A DNA stretch of 8,318 bases from Porticoccaceae bacterium (GTDB taxonomy: Bacteria > Pseudomonadota > Gammaproteobacteria > Pseudomonadales > Porticoccaceae). The position numbers were made by a program, and so were the translations under genes. Numbering within the stretch: the first letter of the stretch is position 1; each line of letters begins with the position of its first letter. The notes beneath the pieces are model-generated. The model was not told the DNA's origin and did no database searches. It worked only from the letters and a program-made list of their open reading frames with translations. The stretch lies in the NCBI GenBank assembly GCA_030741175.1, contig JASLVT010000045.1, positions 1 through 8,318 on the forward strand. The letters are read 5' to 3'. Positions 1-6,327 of this stretch are shown piece by piece.

Positions 1-960
1 CAGCGGTGCCAATGAGCGCTCCACTAGGTCTTCAACCAGTGACTCAAGTTTGGCACGCGTTAGTTTGACCACTAAGTGTTTTGGTCCAGTGGCATCTGCT
101 GTGATATACGGCAAGTTCACTTCTGTCTGAGCACTGGATGACAACTCAATCTTGGCTTTTTCTGCCGCTTCTTTAAGACGCTGCATGGCTAGGGGATCGC
201 CATGAATATCAATACCACTGTCGGTTTTAAATTCAGCTGATAAATACTCAATCAGGCGCATATCGAAATCTTCACCGCCCAAAAAGGTATCACCATTAGT
301 GGCCAACACTTCAAATTGCTTCTCACCATCGACATCGGCGATTTCAATGATTGAGATATCAAAGGTACCACCACCTAAGTCGTATACCGCGACCACACTG
401 TCACCATCGGTTTTATCGATACCATAGGCCAAGGCCGCTGCTGTTGGCTCATTAATGATTCGCTTAACGTCCAACCCGGCAATCCGACCCGCGTCTTTGG
501 TCGCCTGACGCTGAGAATCATTGAAATAGGCTGGCACCGTAATAACGGCCTCTGAAATCGACTCACCCAAATAGTCTTCGGCTGTCTTCTTCATTTTTTT
601 GAGCACTTCAGCAGAAATCTGCGGAGCCGCTTTACTGTCACCTTTAATTTCTACCCAGGCATCACCATTGTCTGCCTTAACGATTTTATAGGGCACCATT
701 TTGATATCTTTCTGCACTACATCGTCTTCAAACCGTCGGCCGATCAGACGCTTAACCGCATATACTGTGTTATGCGGATTGGTCACTGCCTGACGCTTGG
801 CTGATTGGCCAACTAAGGTTTCGCCGTCCTCGGTGAAGGCGACAACAGATGGGGTAGTTCTGGCACCCTCTGCGTTTTCAATAACTTTGGGTTTATCGCC
901 TTCGAGCACGGCCACACAAGAGTTGGTCGTTCCCAAATCTATTCCGATAATCTTGCCCAT
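1..960 (-). CDS. dnaK: Hsp70 chaperone DnaK, N-terminal half (3' end outside window)
   Basis: DnaK is the cytosolic Hsp70 chaperone that binds unfolded peptides in an ATP-driven cycle with DnaJ and GrpE. The reading frame runs without a stop from an ATG at 960 to the window edge and gives 320 residues, about half of the roughly 640 usual for the family. This covers most of the actin-like nucleotide-binding domain; the substrate-binding domain and lid lie outside. Visible motifs are phosphate-1 loop GIDLGTTNS (residues 6-14), Lys70 in VYAVKRLIG, Glu171 in [11 protein letters not shown], and phosphate-2 loop DLGGGTFD (194-201) with Thr199. The catalytic residues fall at exactly the E. coli numbers, so there is no indel up to there and the start is secure. 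An SD-like GGAGAG (minus strand of 968-973) lies 7 bases upstream of the ATG. It is downstream of grpE on the same strand and probably co-transcribed from the sigma-32 promoter. Confidence 0.98.
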   Translation of the reverse strand, partial: MGKIIGIDLGTTNSCVAVLEGDKPKVIENAEGARTTPSVVAFTEDGETLVGQSAKRQAVTNPHNTVYAVKRLIGRRFEDDVVQKDIKMVPYKIVKADNGDAWVEIKGDSKAAPQISAEVLKKMKKTAEDYLGESISEAVITVPAYFNDSQRQATKDAGRIAGLDVKRIINEPTAAALAYGIDKTDGDSVVAVYDLGGGTFDISIIEIADVDGEKQFEVLATNGDTFLGGEDFDMRLIEYLSAEFKTDSGIDIHGDPLAMQRLKEAAEKAKIELSSSAQTEVNLPYITADATGPKHLVVKLTRAKLESLVEDLVERSLAPL

Positions 961-1025
961 GTTTTAACTCTCCGTAACTTATCTGTAGATATTGATTTGC
1001 TTGTTTGTTATGTGGGTGCGATCTC

Positions 1026-1054
1026 AAAAAATTCAAGGGCCACACCCTGCAATT
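1026..1054 (-). terminator. Possible attenuator hairpin with U-tract between grpE and dnaK
   Basis: In the minus-strand transcript, just after the grpE stop, an imperfect stem can form: AATT plus AGGG on the 5' side (1051-1054 and 1045-1048) pairs with CCCT plus AATT (1036-1039 and 1030-1033). There is a 2x2 internal mismatch and a 5-base loop. The 3' arm runs directly into T residues (1031-1026). The layout resembles an intrinsic terminator but only 8 pairs form, half of them A-T. Complete termination is therefore unlikely; partial read-through or a processing site that sets the grpE to dnaK ratio is more plausible. This is inference from sequence only. Confidence 0.35.
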
Positions 1055-1063
1055 GCTAATTTT

Positions 1064-1663
1064 TTAGGCCTGAGAGACTACCACCATCGCCGGTCTCACT
1101 AGCCGGCCATTGAGGGTATAGCCCTTCTGGAATACATCCATAACCGTATTTGGCTCCAAATCAGGGTTTGGCACCATACTGACTGCTTGATGGAGATCGG
1201 CATCAAACGGTTGGCCGGCTGGGTCTATGGCTTCAATCTTATGGCGTGATAACACTTCCATAAAAGATTTCAATGTTAGCTCTAACCCCTCGGATACTCC
1301 TTTCTGCGCCTCATCCTCAGTGTCAATAGCTGCCAGAGCGCGCTCAAGATTGTCGACCACAGGTAGCAGATCCGCGGTGAATTTATCCAGTGCATATTTA
1401 TGAGCATTTTCCACATCTCGCTCAGCACGACGACGCACATTCTGCATTTCTGCCTGCACCCGCAATACTTGATCTTTGGCACTGGCAACCTGCTCAAGCA
1501 ACTGTTCAGACACAGGTTGTTGCTCTTCACTGGCCTCTATTTCATCGAGCAATTCAGCTTCAATCTCTGCGTTAACCTGATCCTTCTCAGAAGCGGCATC
1601 AACTTCTGCGCTTTCCTGTTGGCCAGGGGTTATTTTTTCATCATTGTTGGTATCGTCTGACAC
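1064..1663 (-). CDS. grpE: GrpE, nucleotide exchange factor for DnaK
   Basis: GrpE is a homodimeric cytosolic co-chaperone that opens the DnaK nucleotide-binding domain to release ADP. The product has 199 residues (E. coli 197). Residues 1-50 are a low-complexity, strongly acidic tail. Residues about 51-95 are charged and helical, fitting the long dimeric coiled coil. [16 protein letters not shown] (95-110) and [13 protein letters not shown] (126-138) are conserved helices. The C-terminal beta-wing domain carries the family signature [18 protein letters not shown] (179-196). The start is a GTG at 1663, chosen because a strong SD-like GAGGAG (minus strand of 1669-1674) sits 5 bases upstream; an ATG at 1676 is out of frame. 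The gene lies 103 bases upstream of dnaK on the same strand and behind a consensus-like sigma-32 promoter, so heat induction is expected. Confidence 0.97.
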   Translation of the reverse strand: MSDDTNNDEKITPGQQESAEVDAASEKDQVNAEIEAELLDEIEASEEQQPVSEQLLEQVASAKDQVLRVQAEMQNVRRRAERDVENAHKYALDKFTADLLPVVDNLERALAAIDTEDEAQKGVSEGLELTLKSFMEVLSRHKIEAIDPAGQPFDADLHQAVSMVPNPDLEPNTVMDVFQKGYTLNGRLVRPAMVVVSQA

Positions 1664-1692
1664 GCCAACTCCTCATTACTTAGCCATTAGAT

Positions 1693-1707
1693 TGACCCAC
1701 GGGGTCA
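1693..1707 (-). other. Small perfect hairpin in the grpE 5' leader
   Basis: TGACCC (1693-1698) and GGGTCA (1702-1707) form a perfect 6-bp inverted repeat with a 3-base loop. If transcription starts near 1722, as the sigma-32 promoter predicts, the hairpin lies in the leader RNA 18 bases upstream of the grpE SD. No T-run follows on the minus strand, so it is not a terminator. It may be an RNA structure in the leader or a DNA operator; no known motif was recognised. Confidence 0.4.
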
Positions 1708-1728
1708 TAAAAATTTCGTTGGTTTCAG

Positions 1729-1756
1729 ATATGGGGGCAAACTTATCAGTTTCAAG
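1729..1756 (-). promoter_or_regulatory. Heat-shock (sigma-32/RpoH) promoter for grpE-dnaK
   Basis: On the minus strand CTTGAA (1756-1751) is followed after 14 bases by CCCCATAT (1736-1729). This matches the RpoH consensus (CTTGAA, spacer 13-15, CCCCATNT) at every defined position. The expected transcript start is near 1721-1724, giving a leader of about 60 bases before the GTG of grpE. Placement directly upstream of grpE-dnaK, a core sigma-32 target in gammaproteobacteria, supports the call. No sigma-70 promoter for grpE was evident. Confidence 0.9.
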
Positions 1757-1757
1757 C

Positions 1758-1775
1758 GATTGCGTAACAGCAATC
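1758..1775. promoter_or_regulatory. Inverted repeat between the grpE and recN promoters (possible operator)
   Basis: GATTGC (1758-1763) and GCAATC (1770-1775) form a perfect 6-bp inverted repeat around a 6-base centre. It begins one base beyond the -35 of the grpE heat-shock promoter and covers the -35 and part of the spacer of the predicted recN promoter. That position would suit a repressor or activator acting on either gene. It does not match the CTGT-N8-ACAG LexA box, and I do not recognise the binding protein. Confidence 0.4.
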
Positions 1776-1788
1776 TGTTCTGTATAAA
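1760..1788 (+). promoter_or_regulatory. Predicted sigma-70-type promoter for recN
   Basis: TTGCGT (1760-1765) and TATAAA (1783-1788) are separated by 17 bases. The -10 matches 5 of 6 consensus positions and the -35 matches weakly, in its TTG. The start would be near 1795, leaving about 24 bases of leader before the recN TTG at 1819. It is the best promoter-like pair upstream of recN in this spacer, and is unproven. Confidence 0.5.
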
Positions 1789-1818
1789 CCTAGGGTAAAT
1801 GATTGGTGACTAAAAACA

Positions 1819-3492
1819 TTGCTACTATCCATTAATATCAATAACTATACGCTGGTGGAATCACTGGAAATCGAATTTTCCAGTGGCACAACCGCTATCA
1901 CCGGAGAGACCGGTGCCGGTAAATCGCTGGTACTTGATGCATTGGGCATGGCGCTAGGTGATCGCGCGGATACTGGCACCATACGCCATGGCAAAGATCG
2001 TGCTGAAATCACTGCTACCTACGACATTCAGGGGCTTGAAGACGCTATCCAATGGTTAGAGCGCAATGACTTTAGTGCCGATAACCAATGTATTCTACGC
2101 CGCATCTACACTGTAGAGGGACGTTCTCGAGGCTATATCAATGGCCAGAGTTGCACCATGCAGCAACTGCAACAACTCGGCGAGATGCTGACTGATATTC
2201 ACAGCCAACATGAACACCAATCTTTGCTGCGTCGCGAAACGCATCGGACATTGTTGGACGATTATTGCAATGCTGCTGATCTAGCTATTCAGGTCAGTGA
2301 AAATTACCGTGCATGGTATTCAACGTATAAGAAGCTCAGTGATTTGATGGAGCGCTCCGATGAGCTTATAGCACGCAAAGATTTACTCAGCTTTCAGGTT
2401 AATGAACTTGAACAGGTGGACCTCGATCCCAACTCACTCAACGCGTTGGAAATTGAACAACAGACTCTGGCTAACGCCGAGCAGATAATGCTGGAGAGTC
2501 AGAGTGTTCTCGCCATTTGCGATCAAAATGAAAGTTTTAATATACGCGATGGCTTAAACCGTGCTCTGTCAACTCTAGCGGGCCTGAAACATAAACCAGA
2601 GGCACTGAGTAACGCCGAGGAATTACTCCAAAGTGGTTTAATTCAGGTGGAGGAAGCTACCCGAGAGATTGAAAACCATATTGATCGTTTCGAGGCCGAC
2701 CCTCAGCGGCTACAACAGGTCGAAGAACAACTGGCAGTGATTTTTCAGCTAGCACGTAAGCATCGGGTCAATACAGATCAACTGGCTGAAACCCTGACTG
2801 TTTTAAAAACCGAGCTCCAAAGTCTACAAGATGGCGGCGAAAGTATTGATGCATTGCAACAGCAGCTAAAAGAACTGGCCTCGGTATATCTAGACTCTGC
2901 ACAAAAGTTGAGCGCTCTACGTGAGCAAGGGGCACAAGCCATGGCCGCTGAGATTAATGCACAATTGCAAAAACTCAGCATGGAAGGGGCGGAGTTGGTG
3001 GTGCAACTCAGTCCTGTCGCGACGGATGACTATCGTGCCAATGGTTTGGAGGAAGTTGAGTTTGTGATTGCTACCAATCCGGGGCAACCCCACAAGCCGT
3101 TGGCTAAAATCGCCTCTGGTGGTGAGCTCTCTCGCGTCAGCTTGGCGATTCAGGTAGTGGCTGCCAGTCATTCGAAAATACCGACGCTGGTATTTGATGA
3201 GGTGGATGTTGGTATTGGCGGCAGTACTGCCGACATTGTTGGACAATTACTTAAAACATTGGGCGATCGGGGTCAGGTCATTAGTGTGACCCATCAACCC
3301 CAAGTAGCCGCGCATGCTCACCACCATTATCGCGCCAGTAAGATAATTGAGGATAACAGCGCTGAATCGCTCATGGTGGTTTTAAATCAGCAACAGCGTA
3401 TTGATGAACTCGCCCGTATGTTAGGTGGTGCTCAGGTTACGGAACAAACACGCTCGCATGCCTCTGAATTGCTCTCTTTGGCATCAGTGTAG
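1819..3492 (+). CDS. recN: DNA repair protein RecN (SMC-like ATPase)
   Basis: RecN is a cytosolic SMC-family ATPase that acts at DNA double-strand breaks and promotes recombinational repair. The 557 residues match the family length (E. coli 553). The N-terminal ATPase half carries Walker A GETGAGKS (29-36). A long coiled-coil region occupies the middle (roughly 150-370). The C-terminal half carries signature SGGELSRVSLAIQ (433-445) and Walker B TLVFDEVDVGIGG (456-468), followed by a VTHQPQVA switch segment. The start is a TTG at 1819. An in-frame stop lies at 1807 and no other start intervenes, and the N-terminus aligns residue for residue with E. coli RecN. GGTGA (1805-1809) can serve as ribosome binding site. 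The gene is divergent from grpE, as in related bacteria, and convergent with pnp. The C-terminus ends in LLSLASV, unlike the LAA tail of E. coli RecN. Confidence 0.97.
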   Translation: MLLSININNYTLVESLEIEFSSGTTAITGETGAGKSLVLDALGMALGDRADTGTIRHGKDRAEITATYDIQGLEDAIQWLERNDFSADNQCILRRIYTVEGRSRGYINGQSCTMQQLQQLGEMLTDIHSQHEHQSLLRRETHRTLLDDYCNAADLAIQVSENYRAWYSTYKKLSDLMERSDELIARKDLLSFQVNELEQVDLDPNSLNALEIEQQTLANAEQIMLESQSVLAICDQNESFNIRDGLNRALSTLAGLKHKPEALSNAEELLQSGLIQVEEATREIENHIDRFEADPQRLQQVEEQLAVIFQLARKHRVNTDQLAETLTVLKTELQSLQDGGESIDALQQQLKELASVYLDSAQKLSALREQGAQAMAAEINAQLQKLSMEGAELVVQLSPVATDDYRANGLEEVEFVIATNPGQPHKPLAKIASGGELSRVSLAIQVVAASHSKIPTLVFDEVDVGIGGSTADIVGQLLKTLGDRGQVISVTHQPQVAAHAHHHYRASKIIEDNSAESLMVVLNQQQRIDELARMLGGAQVTEQTRSHASELLSLASV

Positions 3493-3551
3493 GCTGAAAT
3501 ACCGATATCATTAGCTATGACTTCGGATATTCCACTGCAGATATAACATGT

Positions 3552-3587
3552 AAAAAAAATCCCCATCTGTAAGAACAAACGGGGATT
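3552..3587 (-). terminator. Intrinsic terminator of pnp (end of the infB-pnp operon)
   Basis: In the minus-strand RNA, 3587-3575 pairs with 3570-3558 to form a continuous 13-bp stem (core CCCC/GGGG, two G-U wobbles) closed by a UCUU tetraloop. A run of eight T follows (3559-3552). It begins 18 bases after the pnp stop. Read from the other strand, the two wobbles become A-C mismatches and only a broken T-tract follows, so the element is built for pnp. It might weakly stop recN transcripts too. Confidence 0.9.
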
Positions 3588-3604
3588 GTTTATCAGACTG
3601 CCAA

Positions 3605-5752
3605 CTACGCTTCTGGCGCCTGCTTTTCAGTTGACTCGGAGGCCTCTGGTGCCTCTGGGGCAGTGCCCTCTTCCAACTGGGCTTCCTTTATCGACAGCTT
3701 TACTCGACCGCGATTGTCAATTTCCAATACCTTAACGCGCACGTCTTGGCCTTCGCTGAGATAATCCGTCACTTTGGCAACGCGCTCTTGGGCGATTTGG
3801 CTAATATGCACCAGACCATCTGTGCCGGGCATAAAGTTAACAAAGGCGCCAAAGTCTACAATACGAACAACTTTACCGTCATAGATAGTGCCCGGCTCTG
3901 GGTCGGCCACAATCGCAGTGATCGCATCCATTGCTGATTGAAGGCCATCATTATCTTCTGAGTAGATCTTAACTGCGCCATCATCGGTGATATCGATAGT
4001 GGAGTTATGCTCCTCACAGAGTGAACGAATAGTCGCTCCACCTTTACCAATTACATCGCGGATCTTGTCTGGGTCAATTTGCATCGTGCCCATACGTGGC
4101 GCAGATTCTGCAACCTCATCACGACCTTTAGCAATCACTTTATTCATCTCACCGAGAATGTGCAGACGCGCTTCCAACGCCTGTTCAAGAGCGATTTCCA
4201 TAATTTCTTCAGTGATCCCTTCAATTTTGATATCCATCTGCAACGCAGTGATACCATCGGCCGTACCAGCTACTTTAAAGTCCATATCACCGAGGTGATC
4301 TTCATCACCAAGGATATCAGTCAATACCGCATAGCCCTCGTCCTCTTTAACAAGACCCATAGCAATACCAGCTACCGGCGCTTTTAGAGGCACACCGGCA
4401 TCCATCAACGCTAGGCTTGAACCACAGACCGAGGCCATTGAACTAGAGCCGTTAGACTCCGTAATCTCTGATACTACCCGCATGGCATAGGGGAAATCGT
4501 CCTGAGAGGGCAACACCGCATTGATACCGCGACGAGCCAGACGACCATGACCTACTTCACGTCGACTGGTAAAGCCTAGACGTCCACATTCCCCTACTGA
4601 GTAGGGAGGGAAGTTATAGTGCAGCATAAAGGGATCTTTTTGTTCGCCTTCCAAGGAATCAATGATCTGTTGATCACGACTAGTGCCTAGGGTAGCAGCT
4701 ACAATCGCTTGGGTTTCTCCACGGGTAAACAAAGAAGAACCATGGACTTTGTCGAGGATACCTACCTCTACATTGATCGCACGAACCTTTTTGGTATCTC
4801 GGCCATCAATTCGTGGCTCACCACGAATAATGCGTCCACGGACGATGTTTTTCTCAAGCTTTTTAAATGCATCTTTGATGTCTTCTTCTGAGTGACCATC
4901 TTCGCTGGCCAAGGCCTCGACAGCACGATCACGAAGCGCGTTTACGGAGCTAACACGCTCCTGCTTATCAACCACTTGATAAGCCGCATCGAGATCGGCA
5001 CCGACGGACTGTTTAAGTGCTTCTTTTAACTCAACATCCTCATCTTCAGCCTGCCAATCCCAGCGTGGTTTACCCGCCTCAGTAGCAAGCTCTTCAATAA
5101 CACTGATCACCGTCTGCATTTCTTGATGAGCAAATAGCACGCCACCCAACATAGTGTCTTCTGACAGTTCACTCGCTTCAGATTCAACCATCAGAACAGC
5201 ATCTTTGGTACCAGCTACAACCATATCCAATGCAGAGCCTTCCAACTCTGTATAAGTTGGGTTTAACAAGTAACCTTGCTCTTCGGTATAACCCACACGG
5301 GCACCACCCACTGGGCCGTTAAATGGAATACCAGAAATCGCCAAAGCCGCAGAGGTTCCGATCATTGCAGCAATATCAGGATCGATGTCCTTCTCAGCTG
5401 ACATAACGGTACAGACAACCTGTACTTCATTTTTAAAGCCATTGGGGAAAAGGGGACGGATAGGACGGTCAATTAGACGCGACGTCAATGTCTCTTTCTC
5501 TGTAGGGCGGCCCTCGCGCTTGAAAAAGCCTCCGGGAATTTTGCCAGCGGCATACGCCTTTTCAACATAGTGAACACCAAGCGGGAAAAAGTCCATGCCA
5601 GGTTTTGCTTCACGAGCCCCAACCACAGTACAGAGTACTGAGGTGTTATCGATTGAACATAGAACGGCTCCAGTTGCCTGGCGGGCAATGCGGCCGGTTT
5701 CTAACGTAACGGTATGATTACCGTATTGAAACTTCTTAATTAAAGGAGTCAT
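3605..5752 (-). CDS. pnp: Polyribonucleotide nucleotidyltransferase (PNPase)
   Basis: PNPase is a trimeric 3'-5' phosphorolytic exoribonuclease, and a degradosome component in many proteobacteria. The product has 715 residues (E. coli 711). In order it has a first RNase PH domain (about 1-145), a helical linker, and a second RNase PH domain (about 320-545) with catalytic or metal-binding Asp483 and Asp489 in [11 protein letters not shown] domain with GKGG loop (569-572), an S1 domain (about 621-692) and an acidic Ala/Pro/Glu-rich tail follow. I chose the ATG at 5752 because the product then begins [11 protein letters not shown], like E. coli, with AAAGG (minus strand of 5760-5764) 7 bases upstream. 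A longer TTG start at 5776 would add eight non-conserved residues and bypass this SD. The gene follows rpsO on the same strand after a structured spacer and ends in a strong terminator. Autoregulation by RNase III and PNPase is likely by analogy. Confidence 0.98.
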   Translation of the reverse strand: MTPLIKKFQYGNHTVTLETGRIARQATGAVLCSIDNTSVLCTVVGAREAKPGMDFFPLGVHYVEKAYAAGKIPGGFFKREGRPTEKETLTSRLIDRPIRPLFPNGFKNEVQVVCTVMSAEKDIDPDIAAMIGTSAALAISGIPFNGPVGGARVGYTEEQGYLLNPTYTELEGSALDMVVAGTKDAVLMVESEASELSEDTMLGGVLFAHQEMQTVISVIEELATEAGKPRWDWQAEDEDVELKEALKQSVGADLDAAYQVVDKQERVSSVNALRDRAVEALASEDGHSEEDIKDAFKKLEKNIVRGRIIRGEPRIDGRDTKKVRAINVEVGILDKVHGSSLFTRGETQAIVAATLGTSRDQQIIDSLEGEQKDPFMLHYNFPPYSVGECGRLGFTSRREVGHGRLARRGINAVLPSQDDFPYAMRVVSEITESNGSSSMASVCGSSLALMDAGVPLKAPVAGIAMGLVKEDEGYAVLTDILGDEDHLGDMDFKVAGTADGITALQMDIKIEGITEEIMEIALEQALEARLHILGEMNKVIAKGRDEVAESAPRMGTMQIDPDKIRDVIGKGGATIRSLCEEHNSTIDITDDGAVKIYSEDNDGLQSAMDAITAIVADPEPGTIYDGKVVRIVDFGAFVNFMPGTDGLVHISQIAQERVAKVTDYLSEGQDVRVKVLEIDNRGRVKLSIKEAQLEEGTAPEAPEASESTEKQAPEA

Positions 5753-5774
5753 ATTTTTACCTTTGATTTTTACC
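5753..5774 (-). repeat. 9-base direct repeat at the pnp ribosome binding site
   Basis: GGTAAAAAT occurs twice on the minus strand, at 5774-5766 and 5761-5753, with a period of 13. The downstream copy includes the GG of the pnp SD. The copies are exact, but they are short and A-rich, so chance is a real alternative. The A-rich single-stranded character would favour ribosome or RNA-binding-protein access. Confidence 0.35.
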
Positions 5775-5803
5775 AATTAGCGCCATGTCTGCCCGCCCTG
5801 TGC

Positions 5804-5860
5804 GCTGCTCGGGTTACTTATAGCTACCAAAGCAAGGTAGCTATAAGTAACTCGATCAGC
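5804..5860 (-). promoter_or_regulatory. Long leader hairpin upstream of pnp, likely RNase III target
   Basis: A perfect 16-bp inverted repeat (5813-5828 with 5836-5851, 7-base loop) is extended outward by 3 bp and then 4 bp across two single mismatches. That gives 23 pairs in a 57-base element ending 52 bases upstream of the pnp ATG. No U-tract follows on the minus strand, so it is not a terminator. In E. coli the pnp leader contains a long stem that RNase III cuts, after which PNPase represses its own expression. Position, length and near-perfect pairing here suggest the same role. The link to RNase III is inference. Confidence 0.75.
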
Positions 5861-5913
5861 ATGATTAGGGTCAAGGCATAAAGGCGATTAAATTATGTGC
5901 TCTGCGCTGTTAC

Positions 5914-5952
5914 TGCGGCTCCACTATTCCTTATCGAGGAGAGGGAGCCGCA
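5914..5952 (-). other. GC-rich hairpin just downstream of rpsO, without U-tract
   Basis: TGCGGCTCC (5914-5922) and GGAGCCGCA (5944-5952) are perfect 9-bp arms. The intervening 21 bases can form an inner 4-bp stem (TCCT/AGGA) around a 5-base loop. The element begins 10 bases after the rpsO stop. The transcript continues GTAACAGC with no T-run, so it is not a classic terminator. It could protect the 3' end of processed rpsO mRNA or slow transcription before pnp. The E. coli rpsO terminator sits in the same place but has a U-tract. Confidence 0.6.
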
Positions 5953-5962
5953 CCGAGAACAC

Positions 5963-6232
5963 TTATCGACGTAAACCAAGCTTCTTAATAAGCGCGGAAT
6001 AACGCTCAGCATCCTTACCCTTTAAATAGTCGAGTAATTTGCGACGTTGGTTAACCATGCGAATCAGACCACGACGTGAATGATGATCTTTTTTGTGATC
6101 ACCAAAATGATCCTGTAGCTTGTTGATATTTACGGTTAGCAGTGCAACCTGGACCTCTGGTGAACCTGTGTCATTTTCGCAGGTTGCATGTTCAGATACG
6201 ATTGCTGCTTTTTCTTCTGCACTCAGTGCCAT
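5963..6232 (-). CDS. rpsO: 30S ribosomal protein S15
   Basis: S15 is a primary 16S rRNA-binding protein that organises the central domain of the 30S subunit. The product has 89 residues, the same as E. coli, and retains [22 protein letters not shown] near the N-terminus in part (from residue 12), the rRNA-binding DHHSRRGL segment and the C-terminal [12 protein letters not shown] and LIKKLGLRR. The start is an ATG at 6232 with GGAG (minus strand of 6241-6244) 8 bases upstream. It lies between truB and pnp in the conserved operon. The 84-base gap to truB holds a predicted promoter and a pseudoknot-capable leader, both suggesting autonomous control. The gene looks intact. Confidence 0.98.
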   Translation of the reverse strand: MALSAEEKAAIVSEHATCENDTGSPEVQVALLTVNINKLQDHFGDHKKDHHSRRGLIRMVNQRRKLLDYLKGKDAERYSALIKKLGLRR

Positions 6233-6244
6233 AATACTTTCTCC

Positions 6245-6295
6245 AATATGCGGGTTAGTTACATTCGGGTTGCCCGCGCATATTTACAGGCAACC
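6245..6295 (-). promoter_or_regulatory. Putative S15 autoregulatory pseudoknot in the rpsO leader
   Basis: In the minus-strand RNA, stem 1 pairs GGUUGCC (6295-6289) with GGCAACC (6274-6268), 7 perfect bp. The 14-base loop contains AAUAUGCG (6284-6277), perfectly complementary over 8 bp to CGCAUAUU (6252-6245), which directly abuts the GGAG of the SD at 6244-6241. The two stems interlock as an H-type pseudoknot with connecting loops of 4, 2 and 15 bases. An exclusive alternative keeps stem 2 and forms CGGG-CAA-CCCG (6276-6266) inside it. E. coli S15 represses its own translation by stabilising a leader pseudoknot at the ribosome loading site, in equilibrium with other hairpins. Function here is inferred from topology and position. 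Confidence 0.65.
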
Positions 6296-6299
6296 TATG

Positions 6300-6327
6300 G
6301 TTATACTTTTCGGCAGTTACATCTCAA
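6300..6327 (-). promoter_or_regulatory. Predicted internal sigma-70 promoter for rpsO
   Basis: On the minus strand TTGAGA (6327-6322) and TATAAC (6305-6300) each match 5 of 6 consensus positions with a 16-base spacer. The -35 overlaps the last codons of truB. The predicted start, about 6293-6296, falls at the first bases of stem 1 of the leader pseudoknot. E. coli rpsO also has its own promoter between truB and rpsO. Confidence 0.6.

Noticed and set aside
1400..1660. 86-codon open frame on the plus strand opposite grpE
   Set aside because: It is the antisense shadow of a well-supported grpE, with no ribosome site and no recognisable protein.
1674..1676. ATG upstream of the grpE GTG
   Set aside because: It is out of frame with grpE and overlaps the SD itself.
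1780..1795. SOS box starting at CTGTATAA before recN
   Set aside because: The right half is AGGG instead of ACAG, so only a half-site is present.
2917..3246. 109-codon open frame on the minus strand inside recN
   Set aside because: It overlaps the conserved recN signature and Walker B region antisense and resembles no known family.
5753..5776. Longer pnp start at a TTG (5776)
   Set aside because: It adds eight residues absent from the family and passes over the good SD that serves the ATG at 5752.
5846..5874. Possible pnp promoter TTGACC-N17-GTTACT on the minus strand
   Set aside because: The -35 is good but the -10 matches only 3 of 6 positions and lies inside the leader duplex; too weak to list.
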